Source: Thermoplasmatota archaeon (GTDB lineage Archaea > Thermoplasmatota > Penumbrarchaeia > Penumbrarchaeales > Penumbrarchaeaceae). Taken from it: a stretch of DNA of 39,419 nucleotides. The position numbers were made by a program, and so were the translations under genes. Location: positions 1 to 39,419 of the forward strand of contig JARVGK010000007.1 in NCBI GenBank assembly GCA_029762535.1. Reading direction: 5' to 3'. The notes under the pieces were generated by a model. The model ran no database searches. It was not told the origin of the DNA and saw only the letters and a list, made by a program, of their open reading frames with translations. Numbering within the stretch: position 1 is the first letter of the stretch; each line of letters opens with the position of its first letter. Shown here piece by piece: positions 8,382 through 18,800 of this stretch.

Positions 8382-11300
8382 TTGACATCGGTCGGCTCGA
8401 GATCCTCCTTCTCACCGGGAGCGGCTCTGGACCTCGCGTTGTTCCCGCCCTTGATCTTCCTCTCGTACTCTCTCCTAAGCTTGTCGTACATCTTCAGGGT
8501 CTTGGTCGTCACGGAGGGCTTTATCTCCCCCAGGACGGCTTCGATATCGCCCATTGTTATCGGATGGGGCTTCTTGTTCTGGAGCGCCTTTTCGAGCCCG
8601 AGGGCGGAGGCCTCGGCCACCAGATTCGCCAGGTCGGCTCCGGAGAAGCCCTCGGTCCTCTTCGCGAGGTCCTCGATGGCTATGTCCTTGGAGACGTACT
8701 TGTTTTGAAGGTGTATCCTCAGGATCTCCTTTCTGGATGCCGCATCAGGAGGCGGGATGTATATGACCTTGTCGAACCTTCCGGGCCTCATAAGGGCCGG
8801 GTCCACAAGATCGGGCATGTTCGTCGTCGCTACGATGATGACACCTTCCGCACCCTCCATTCCGTCCATCTCGGAGAGCATGATGGAGAGGACCCTCGGG
8901 GTCACGTCATCTGTCGAGTAGAAGTCCCTTCTCTTGGCTATGGAATCGATCTCGTCCAGGAAGAGTATGCAGGGCGACCTGGCCTTGGCCTCTTTGAACA
9001 GAGACGCGATCAGGTTCTCCGACTCCCCGTACCATTTGGACATCACATCGGAGCATTTTATCCCGATCATATCCACGTTGAGATCGGATGCCACTGCCCT
9101 GAGCATCAGTGTTTTTCCGCATCCGGGGGGGCCGAAAAGAAGTATGCCTTTTGAGGGCTTGACCCCGTACTTCGTTGCCATGTCGGGCTCCAGGAGAGGC
9201 ACCATTATCGCGTTCTTGACCTCACGCTTTACATCCTCCAGACCGCCGATGTCCTTGAAAGTGGCCTTCCGGAAATTCACCATCTCGGAGATCTTCATGC
9301 CTACATCCGAGCTCTTGATCTCCTCCACCCCGAAATACATCGGAAGGGAGGCCTCTCCAAGGTCCCTGATGACAAAGGCCAGAAGGGATGCGGGGAAGCA
9401 CGTGAGCAGGGCGAAGACGGTGAAAGCGTTGAACTCCACCGTCGAGAGCACATACGACGCTACCGCCACCAGGAACAGCAGCGCGCCAGGGGATGCCCTC
9501 AGGGCCCATCCTTTGACGTCGATCTTGCCCTCCCTGCCTTTGATGTGATGGTTGAACAAATAGTATGAGAGCACCATCGCCCCGGCCCAGCTGAGAAGTC
9601 CCAGGAGGGGTGTCAGATCACCCATGGTCTCCGAAAGTACCCTGGATATCGTGTTCATGTCAGTTGTCGTGATCGATGAGACGGCGTTCGCGAGGTCCAC
9701 CGGGCTCCACATCGAGGGTACGGGCCTCGAAAAAGTGACGAAGCTCAGCTTTCCGCCCTGGGATGAGAGCAGCGATATCATGTCGAAATTCCCCGATGGC
9801 GCGATGACGAGAAGGAATATCCCGGCGGTCACGAGCACAAGGGATCCCATCAGAAGCGATATCGTAAGCGCCACAGCGATGGGCACGGCGAAACCGATCC
9901 CGAAACCCGAGGCGAAAACCGTGAGAAGCGTGAGGTAGCCGTAGCGCCAGTCGAAGAAGCCCCCGACCATGGCCACGAGGGACAGCATCAGGAACACCCA
10001 GCCGAACTCCCTTGACTGATAGGCCGTTGATGCGGTAACGAGGACCGATATGATCAGAAGCGAGAGGTACGGGAACCGGATCGCTAGAGCGGTGAGCACT
10101 GCGCAGAACAGTATCACCGCCCACCAGGGGTAGAAAGGTGCCCATACGAGTCCCAGGAACGAAAGGACCAGGAAAGCCCCCGCTCTGAGGACCATGTCCT
10201 TCTTGCCCTCGTCCTTCAATACCCGGTCGTACCACTTGTGAACTTCATCTTTATCCTCGGCCCTTCGCCTTCTTTTCTTGTCCTCGGCGAGCTTCCTGTA
10301 ATAATCCTTTATACGGCCGGTCCCTACATAGGCCAGGGCCAGTAAGGATAATAGCATAAGCAGTCCCACCGCATCCTTCCATGTGGGGCCGGACCGATGT
10401 TCGAAAGGAACGGAGTAGGTCTTCTCGTTGATCTCCAAGAGGAACGAGAACGAACCGTCAGGACGCGGGACGGAAACGGTCCACGTATAGGTCTCGCCCA
10501 TGTACTCGGCTTCTATGCGGTAGGTCCCTTGATAGACGGAGGTGTTCGTGTAGGCTATACCGGCCTTGGCCTCGGTCTCGTGTATATAGGTCTCGTTGGA
10601 GAAGACGACCTTAAGGGTCTCGGACCCGTCGGGCGGACCGTTGCGGGTCATGTCCTTGAACTGGACGAATATGTATCCGGTATATACCGGTTGAGCGGGC
10701 GGAAGGCGGGGATACTCATAGGTCTGGGTCGCGGATACGACCTTGTTCATGTACGTATCGTACGCCTCCACCCTGAAGCTTATCCTCGATCCGGGCGGAT
10801 AGAATATCAGCTCCGCGGAAAGCGTGCCGTTCTCCTCCCCCTGTCCGAAGAAGGTCACCCCATCGACTGGATCCTGACCCGGGATCGCAACGGTATAGAG
10901 GAGATCGCCTCTGCTTATGGTGACGAGAGGGTCCCTTGATGATATGTTCAGCTGGACGTTCTGATAGTTCCTGGGATCCTTTGGCCCCCAATCCAGTGCC
11001 ACGTTGAGATCGAAATCGGAACCCGAGAACGACCCGTTCTGAAGGACCGTATAAGAATACTGTGGAGATGTCAGAGGTGTGTTCTTCTCGTCGTAGGCGA
11101 CGATCCTGTAGTTTATCGTGGAACCGCCGGGATGTCCCGGGATGGACCCCTCCATCGAGGTCTGGTTGATCCTGGTCAGTGAATATCCACCCTCGGGAGA
11201 TAATCGACCCTGGTAGCTCCATGTGAAGCGGACATCGGCGGCGTTTATGAACTGTCCGTTCTTGGAAGTGATAGTAATGTGGAACGGCTCCATATCGAAA

Positions 11301-11464
11301 GGAGCCCTGTCCGTTACATGGTCTGGCGATCTTACGATCTCTATCTCGGATTCGAAGACGTTGCCCTGCCATTCCGCGTTGAGAACGCTCGGGAACGCTA
11401 TGAGCAATAGAGCGATGGCCAGGACCGTCATGTGGAATTTTTTCGTCGTTCCGATATACATCAA
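8369..11464 (-). CDS. Polytopic membrane protein with exported N-terminal domains and C-terminal Cdc48-type AAA+ ATPase
   Basis: This 1031-residue protein joins three parts. Residues 1-30 are a signal peptide (cut near LNA-EWQ), followed by about 330 residues of Ig-like beta modules outside the cell. Residues about 365-715 contain around ten membrane helices. The C-terminal 310 residues are a AAA+ domain: Walker A GPPGCGKT (778-785, K784), pore-loop region KWYGESE, Walker B LFLDEID (D837, E838), the second region of homology with TTNMPDLVDPALMRPGRFD and arginine fingers R893/R896, then a helical lid (EGFSGADLANLV). The ATPase resembles Cdc48/Vps4 rather than bacterial MoxR. No HExxH was found, so it is not FtsH. 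It is likely an ATP-driven unfoldase or remodeller held in the membrane. The first codon is TTG at 11464, with ATG at 11461; GGAG precedes both. It lies three bases after the VWA gene. Confidence 0.85.
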   Translation of the reverse strand: MMYIGTTKKFHMTVLAIALLLIAFPSVLNAEWQGNVFESEIEIVRSPDHVTDRAPFDMEPFHITITSKNGQFINAADVRFTWSYQGRLSPEGGYSLTRINQTSMEGSIPGHPGGSTINYRIVAYDEKNTPLTSPQYSYTVLQNGSFSGSDFDLNVALDWGPKDPRNYQNVQLNISSRDPLVTISRGDLLYTVAIPGQDPVDGVTFFGQGEENGTLSAELIFYPPGSRISFRVEAYDTYMNKVVSATQTYEYPRLPPAQPVYTGYIFVQFKDMTRNGPPDGSETLKVVFSNETYIHETEAKAGIAYTNTSVYQGTYRIEAEYMGETYTWTVSVPRPDGSFSFLLEINEKTYSVPFEHRSGPTWKDAVGLLMLLSLLALAYVGTGRIKDYYRKLAEDKKRRRRAEDKDEVHKWYDRVLKDEGKKDMVLRAGAFLVLSFLGLVWAPFYPWWAVILFCAVLTALAIRFPYLSLLIISVLVTASTAYQSREFGWVFLMLSLVAMVGGFFDWRYGYLTLLTVFASGFGIGFAVPIAVALTISLLMGSLVLVTAGIFLLVIAPSGNFDMISLLSSQGGKLSFVTFSRPVPSMWSPVDLANAVSSITTTDMNTISRVLSETMGDLTPLLGLLSWAGAMVLSYYLFNHHIKGREGKIDVKGWALRASPGALLFLVAVASYVLSTVEFNAFTVFALLTCFPASLLAFVIRDLGEASLPMYFGVEEIKSSDVGMKISEMVNFRKATFKDIGGLEDVKREVKNAIMVPLLEPDMATKYGVKPSKGILLFGPPGCGKTLMLRAVASDLNVDMIGIKCSDVMSKWYGESENLIASLFKEAKARSPCILFLDEIDSIAKRRDFYSTDDVTPRVLSIMLSEMDGMEGAEGVIIVATTNMPDLVDPALMRPGRFDKVIYIPPPDAASRKEILRIHLQNKYVSKDIAIEDLAKRTEGFSGADLANLVAEASALGLEKALQNKKPHPITMGDIEAVLGEIKPSVTTKTLKMYDKLRREYERKIKGGNNARSRAAPGEKEDLEPTDVKWED

Positions 11465-11467
11465 CTT

Positions 11468-12829
11468 TCACGCTCCTACGCTTACCCTCTGTTTCTCTAT
11501 CAATTTCTTCTTGATCTTGACCCTCTCAGCGATCCCCAGTGCGGCCAGTCCCGCCAATAGATACTCCACTGGGACCGAGGCCGCCTGGCCTACCGTGACC
11601 GGAGTGATGTTAGGGGCTGCCGTAAGGACAGGGGCGACGTTGATCGATGGGGCCACTACCGGGACCGATGGCGGCGGGGGAACCGGAGCGAGCGGGGCAG
11701 GGGGCGGCGGGGTCGGAGGCGGGGGAAGGGGGGGAGGAAGGCTCCTGATCACCGTGATGTATATGTCCGGAAGGTCCTCGACCTTCCTGTCGCCTCTCCA
11801 ATCGGTATACTCCAGATATGATCCGGACGCGAAAAGCCTTATGCGGCCCTCTCCGACAGCGGATGATATATTGAACGTCGCGGACCAGTTCTCCCCTATC
11901 ATCAGATCCCCAACGTTCCACAGAAGCACCCATCCGTCCTCCCCTTCATCAGAGGTGAAATTCTCGATGAGGTCGGATGATCCTTCGATATAATCGATGT
12001 CCGGGTCCATCCTGGCCCTTAGGGTGCAGTTGGTGCCTGCAGTATGATCATAGAATTGGTCCGAGATCCTGAGATATATATCTATGAGTTCGGACGCCTC
12101 CCTGGCTAGGAAATAATCGCCTCCGGTGTGATTTGCCATCCACCACAGGAGGGATTCGTCCACCATGGGCCCCAGGCCCACGGTGTATACCTTGATCCCG
12201 TTATCGACAAGGGCGTCCATCTGGGACAGGGTGACGTTCTTCTCCGGAGGGTCAGGGGTGCCGTCGGTGAAGAGTATGATCACCTTCTGGTTGCCATCGA
12301 CCCCGTGGGCGATGAGCTCGTCCGTGGCCGATTGGATCCCGGCCTGGAAGTTCGTCTGACCCTGGGGCTCGGTCATGGCCAGGGCATCGAGGTCCGCATG
12401 GACCTGAGCATAAGCGGAGGTCAGATGATTGAATGAAGTGGCTATTGAATCGAACTTTATTACGCATGCTCTGTCGTACGGGGCGATCATATTATCGACG
12501 TATCGATGTGTGGCGAGGATCCTCAGCACCTGGGGATCGTAGGTCCCTAAAGAACCGGAGTGGTCCATAAGGAAGACCACATCCTGGGGAGCAAGCGTGA
12601 TCCCTTTGGTCCCAACTCCGGAGACGACAATGGTCGCCGAGGTTTGATTAGGCTCGTTGCCCGAGTTCGATCTCCATATCGTCTCATGCGTGAAAGAACC
12701 CCGAGATCCCAGCTCGCCCCCCCCGGCGTAGGCCGTGGAGGCGTCCGCCCCTCTACAAAAGAGGATGATCATAATTAGGGCGAACGCTGCAAGGACCGGG
12801 GCCCAACCCCATATAGGTTCCCTCCGCAT
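11468..12829 (-). CDS. Exported, membrane-anchored von Willebrand factor A (VWA) domain protein
   Basis: The ATG at 12829 was chosen over an in-frame ATG at 12847 because GGTGA lies seven bases upstream; the product is 453 residues. A signal or anchor helix (WAPVLAAFALIMIILF) is followed by a VWA domain with an intact MIDAS: D89-x-S-x-S in LMDHSGS, the Thr of GQTNF, and the Asp of LFTDGTPD. VWA domains bind protein partners through a divalent metal. A beta-rich domain follows (TNCTLRARMDPDIDYIEGSS), then a proline-rich linker (LPPPLPPPPTPPPPAP), a short hydrophobic stretch (VEYLLAGLAALGIAE) and a basic tail (KIKKKLIEKQR), suggesting a C-terminal membrane anchor with a short cytosolic end. It sits between the giant repeat protein and the AAA+ membrane protein. 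VWA proteins paired with AAA+ ATPases are well known (MoxR-VWA), but this ATPase is of a different type. Confidence 0.85.
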   Translation of the reverse strand: MRREPIWGWAPVLAAFALIMIILFCRGADASTAYAGGGELGSRGSFTHETIWRSNSGNEPNQTSATIVVSGVGTKGITLAPQDVVFLMDHSGSLGTYDPQVLRILATHRYVDNMIAPYDRACVIKFDSIATSFNHLTSAYAQVHADLDALAMTEPQGQTNFQAGIQSATDELIAHGVDGNQKVIILFTDGTPDPPEKNVTLSQMDALVDNGIKVYTVGLGPMVDESLLWWMANHTGGDYFLAREASELIDIYLRISDQFYDHTAGTNCTLRARMDPDIDYIEGSSDLIENFTSDEGEDGWVLLWNVGDLMIGENWSATFNISSAVGEGRIRLFASGSYLEYTDWRGDRKVEDLPDIYITVIRSLPPPLPPPPTPPPPAPLAPVPPPPSVPVVAPSINVAPVLTAAPNITPVTVGQAASVPVEYLLAGLAALGIAERVKIKKKLIEKQRVSVGA

Positions 12830-12886
12830 CGAACCATCACCCCACATGATACATAATCCATGTTTCGGTCATATTCCCAGAGGCGA

Positions 12887-15800
12887 TCACTTCGTCTCTT
12901 CGGCCGGCTCCCAGTTGTCGGCATCCGTGGCCTTCGCCTTGGAGAATGGATTGCGGAAGGGCGGTCTCTTCTTTTCCGGACCTTCATCGGGTCCCCCTTC
13001 CTTCTTCTTCATGCCCTCTCCCTTCATCCATTTGGTCAGCACTCCCGTATAGGCCAGGACCGCTATGATGATTATCAGGAGGAGGATGAGCAAGAACCAG
13101 ATGACCGGGAGAGCGTCAACGAACCTCTCGACGAAGGTCGGCTTGCTCTCCACTTTCTTAACGTCTATCAGACCGGATACAGAGTTCTCGTTGCCGAGCT
13201 TGTCAACGGATCGGATCTGGAATATGTGGGACCCACCTCCGGAGGTGGGCCAGTACAATATGTAAGTATCCACATTCGATGTGTTGGAATCCGGGGTCAT
13301 CTCCCTCCACCCGAGCGAATCTATGTTTATCATGACGGATCCGACGCCGGATGGATCGAGGACATGGGCCACGAATATGACGGATTCACCCTCTTTTACG
13401 ACCCCCTCCCTAACTTCCATATTCCTTTCGATCCAGTAGTAATCGAGTTCGATCGCCGGTCCCGTATTGTCTATCCGGATCCCGTATGTGGTAGCGGCAT
13501 CGTTCCCCGCCCTATCGGTAGCCGTGAGCTTGAGCTCGTGGTCCCCGTCGGCGAGTATCCTCGTGTTTAATATGTACTCGTAGTACAGGCCGCCCTCCCC
13601 TCTGTAGATCTCGAAACCGCTGGCCTCGTCTATGGCAAGGGTCACCTGTCTTACGCCTATGGAATCATAGACGTAGAACCTCAAAGTGGTGGTGCCAGAG
13701 AGCACCTCACCGGGAGTTATCGTCGCCTGGGATATGATCGGGTCCCCGTTATCGACGGTCACCTCAACGTTGAAGGAGGTGCGGTGTCCGGCCTGGTCCT
13801 CGGTCATGACCGTTACCGTATGGTATCCATCGGTGACCTTGGTGGTGTCCCACTTCGTGGATACATCGTACCACGTCGTTCCATCTATGGCATACCTGAC
13901 CATGCCGGGGAACTTGTCCATGGTCTGGGCCTTGATCACGAACTCTTCTCCGCTGACCAGCTGGTCCTTTACAGGCGATTCGATCGTCAACATCGGATAG
14001 GTGTTGTCCACTTTGAAGTCGACCACAGGCGTCTGAACGGTGTTGAGGGCCACATCCACTATGGTCGCCTGTACTGTGTAGACCCCATCCTCCAGGAGCC
14101 TTGTGTCGAGCAGGAACTCGTAGTATCCCGTCTGGGCGTTGTATGAGAGCGGTTTCTCGCTACCGGCGATGTCGATGGTGAGGGACCTTATGCCGACCTT
14201 GTCGTATGCGGATATCCTGAATATGTAGGTCCCCTCGATGAACTCGTTGTCGAACGGGGTGATCATGCTTATCTCGGGATCGTTGTTGTCCACGAACACG
14301 GTCATGCCCTGCATGGTGACATGGCCGGCAAGGTCGGTCGCCCGTATCTGTACCTGGTGCGCTCCATCCTCGTAGAGAAGCGTGTTCCAGCCGATCGAGA
14401 CTGGCTGCCATGACGCTCCGTCGATGTTGTAATCAGTGCCTTTCTTGAACACATCGGCGTTTATCACATCGAAGTAGAACAGCCCTGATATCACCTGCCC
14501 TTCCTTCGGGGAATTGATGGTGATGGTCGGGGCCCTGTTGTCAACGTTGAAGCTGATCGGGCCGTAAGTGTAGCTCTTGCCCGTGCGGTCGTATGCGATC
14601 GCGGTCACGTTCCTCACACCGTCCTCACCGGAACCCCACGTTATCGTGTTCGATGTGTACTCATAATAGCCGGTCACGGAGTTGTAGGGAACCCTCGCCT
14701 CGAGATTATAGACCTTTATGATGACGTGATCGATCCCCACTATGTCGAACGCCGACACCTTTATCGTTATGGTTCCCTCCACGAACTCCCCGGGGACAGG
14801 GGAGTTGATCGTACAGGTCGGATCGAGATTATCGAAGAACACGTCGAAGGACAGTATCGCCTCCTTACCGGACTTATCGGTCGCCCTCACTCTGATGATG
14901 TGTCTCCCATCGCCGAAAGTAGAGGTATCCAGGTCCTGTGCCGCTGAGATCCAGCCAGTGCTGTCTATCTGATACTGCACCAGGTCAAGGAATCTGTCCT
15001 CGGCGGTGATGTTCAGCTCAATGATCCCTTCGAGGATATCGCCATCAAGGAGGTTCATGACCGAAAGTGTGGGCACATGATTGTCCAGGTTGAAACTGTG
15101 GGGGCCTATGAGCGTTACCTTTCCGGATAGGTCCGTCACTGTGATGTTCATCGCATATGTGCCATCGTCGATCAGTCTGGTGTCGGTCGAATACTCGTAG
15201 TAACCGTTGGCCAGATTGTATTTCATGTCGAGAGTGGAGCCGAACACGTCCACTATCACCGATCCGACCCCTACCGCATCGGACGCTACTACCCTGAAGG
15301 TCATGACCCCCATGATGAACTGATCAGCGACCGGGTCCGATATCGCACCGTAGGGATGGGTGTTGTCTATAATGACATCCGAGACGGTCGTTGTGATATG
15401 GCCGATCCTGTCAACGGCCCTGAAAGTGATCACGTGCTTCCCGTCACCGAAGATCGAGGTGTTCAGTGGGGTCGTGATGGGCACCCAACCTGAACCGTCA
15501 ACGTCGTATTCGACGCGATCCAGGAATTGATCGGTCACACTGACGTTCATATTCTCGATGCCCTGTAGATAAGCGTTGTCCAGGGGGTGGTTGATCCTGA
15601 GCACGGGCGCATTGTTGTCCACCTGGAAGTCTATAATGGGAGACTGGCTTATCTTTCCGCTCCGGTCATATGCTATGGCATAACATGAATAATTGCCGTC
15701 CGGCTGTATCGATGTGTCCGAATTGAACTCATAATATCCCGAGGCGGAGGAGAATATCGCTGAGAAATTGTTGTAAAAGACGTTGATCTCCACCCTCTCG

Positions 15801-18800
15801 ATGCCGACAGCATCCGTCGCTGAAAGTCGGAACCTGTATGCACTTTTGATGAATTCGTTCGGTACGGGACCGTTCACCGCGCATACCGGAGCGTTGTTGT
15901 CAACTATCAGCGTCATCGTCTGTGTCGTGGAATGTCCCGCCTGGTCCCTGGCCTGGAACATGATCACATGGCTCCCGTCAAGGATCGTGGTCGTATCCCA
16001 CGAGGAGTTGATCGGGATCCAACCGCCTCCATCGATGGAATACCTAACGTCCTGGAGGAAGGCATCGCTCACGGAGAGGTTGAAGGTCACGACACCCTCG
16101 ACATAGTTGCCGTTCTGAAGGCCGTGAACGGTCAATTCCGGAGCGTTGTTGTCCACCTTGAAGCTGATGTTCGATGAATTGGTCCATTTCCCCGATAGAT
16201 CGTAGGACGTCGCCATGACCGAGTACACTCCGTCATCGACCGTCAGCGTGTTGAGGGCATACTCGAAATAACCGGTCTGCCTGTTTATGGATGTCTGGAC
16301 CTCGTCAGAGAACACGTGCAGCAGGACCCTGTCCACTCCCACGGTATCGATCGACGAGACCTTGAAGGTATGTACACCCTCGAGGAAAGCTCCCTCGAAG
16401 GGGGAGACCATGGAACAGGTCGGATTCGTGTTGTCCACGATGAAGGTCAGGACCTGCTCCGTCAGATGGGACATGTTGTCTATGGCACTTACCGTTAGAG
16501 TATGCGTTCCGTCCGTCAGCCTGGACGTATTGAGTATGCTGTACCAATTCGGTTCGGAACCTGAGAAGTTCTGCCAACCTGTCGAGTCGATCCGATATTT
16601 TACGGAGTTGAGGAATATATCCGCGGAATTTACGGATATGGTATAGTCCCCGCCGATGATCTCGTTATCGTTCGGTTTCAGTATTCCCAGTGATGGAGCG
16701 TTGTTGTCTATATAGAACGTCACTGTGTCGCTCGTTCGGGAAAGATTGACCTTGTCGTATGCTGTAGCGTAAACCGTATACGTACCGTCGGGTTTGGTGT
16801 TCGTCGTCACAGTATACTCGTACGAGGAGGTGATCGGATTGTAAGGGAGCGTGATCACCGTCCCGAATATGTGAATATCCACGTGGTCCACAGCGACCGT
16901 ATCCGTGGAGACCACCCTGAAGGTGTAAGTGCCCTCGATGTACTGGCCGTCGATAGGCGAGTTGATGTCGCAGGTTGGCATGTTATTGTCCACGAATATG
17001 GTGATCGATGTCTCGCCAGTCATACCTGCAGTGTCCTTGGCGTCCACCGACAGTGTGTGAGAACCGTCGGTTATCTGGGTCGTGTCATAGGTGCCGGTCC
17101 ACGTGTTACCGTTCCGGGTCATGGGCGTCCATGCGTTCGTATCCACCCTGAACCTTACCGCTATGACATAGGAGGTGGTGTTCACCGAGATCTGCATCGT
17201 CTTGCCGGTGACGTAGGACCTATCCAGAGGAGTGTTTATTATGGGGTTGGGGGCGGAGTTCGAAAGAGTGAAGTTCACGGGGCCTAGCGTTGTCAGTCCC
17301 GCTCCGTAATCCTCTGCGGTGATATTGATGGTGCAGGCTCCATCGACGTATGTGAAGGTGTTGACGCTCCTCTCCCAGAACTGATTGGCGCTGTTGTAGA
17401 ACATGTTAAGGGTGCCGGCATTTATCATATTGCCTCCGAAGGTCATCTTGATCGACCTTACGTCCGAGGGTGTACCTGCGCTGACCCTGAAAGTATAGAC
17501 GCCCGAGACCAGCTCGTTGGATGTGGGATTTATTATATCTATCGATATCGGCTCCTTGACCCGAAGCGTTACGTTCGCGTATCTGACCAGTGTTCCGTCG
17601 CTGCCCCTTATACTGAGGTTGTATAGACCTACCGGGGTCGATGTGAGGGCCTTGACAGTCAGCTCAGAACTCTGGCTCGATACCGATATGACGGAGGGGT
17701 TGAACGTGAAGTTGAACATGTTGTTGTTGCTGTCAACGCTGGCCGACAAAGTGACGTTGTTGTTGTAGTTGTTTATGGTATCCATATCCACGCTGTATTT
17801 CACGTTCGAACCGGGGGAGAGTATCCTCAAGGCAGGCTCCGCCGTGAGGAAATAATCGGGGTTCGTCGAGACCCTCAATACGACACCAACGCTCCTTTCG
17901 ACTCCATTGTAACCGGTATCGTTGGCGTAAACCTCAAGAAAATAAGTGCCCGCGGATATCGATGAGGACGTGGTGATGTTCAGGTTCACCTTCTCTGTTC
18001 CTACCCCGCCAGCATTGACCGACAAACGGCTCAGGCTTGCCGATGCTCCGCTCGGGGTGCTGATGTTCGTACCTCCGGAATTCTTCCACCTGTAATGCAG
18101 GTCGATGTCCTTTGTTATCCCCAATGAGTTTACATCTATCTCATATGATGCGTTCATACCGGGGGCTATGAGCCTGGATACGGGGTTGGCCGAAAGCGCC
18201 ATATCGGACGTTATCAGCAGCGTATAGTTGTTCGAGCTCGAATATCCTGAGGTGGGATTGTCATCCACGACGCAAAGACCGTAGTAACCGGATGACTCGG
18301 GCTCGTATGAGAAGGAAAGGTCCCCTCCGTTCGTTGCTGAATCCTTTACCAGTGCATCCCCGGCGTTCCCTGAACCCCTGAAAAGATACATGCTCAGGTC
18401 CTGACCGCTCGCGACCGAATAGATGTCGAACTCGTAATAACCTCCAGCATCCAGGTACACGTCGTACATGTTCACGAGAGGGTAATCCCCCCTGAGCGTC
18501 CCTGAATAAGTGGTCGTTCCATGATACTCGAAAAGTGAGTATCTCCTATCACCTATCTTCAGATGGCCGTCCTGATCGGGGTCGGATCCGTAGAGATCGT
18601 CCGCGACCGTATGATAGTCGGATTCTATCCTGACACCCGAGTCCCAGTTGGAGCCGGTGAACTTAACGACCTTGGCGTAAAGATAGCTGCCAGTGTATGT
18701 GTGGCCGTCCACAACCACAAGGTCTATCTTGTTGCTGCCTTCGGTGGAGGATGCTACTCGATTCTCCATGTCGTAGTCCGAATACATGAACAGATCGAAG

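Noticed and set aside
8369..11464. FtsH protease.
   Set aside because: The AAA+ domain is C-terminal, no HExxH zinc motif follows it, and the membrane part has far too many helices.
13145..17554. A CRISPR or DNA-level tandem repeat array.
   Set aside because: The periodicity is in the protein; the DNA copies are diverged, there are no uniform short repeats with spacers.
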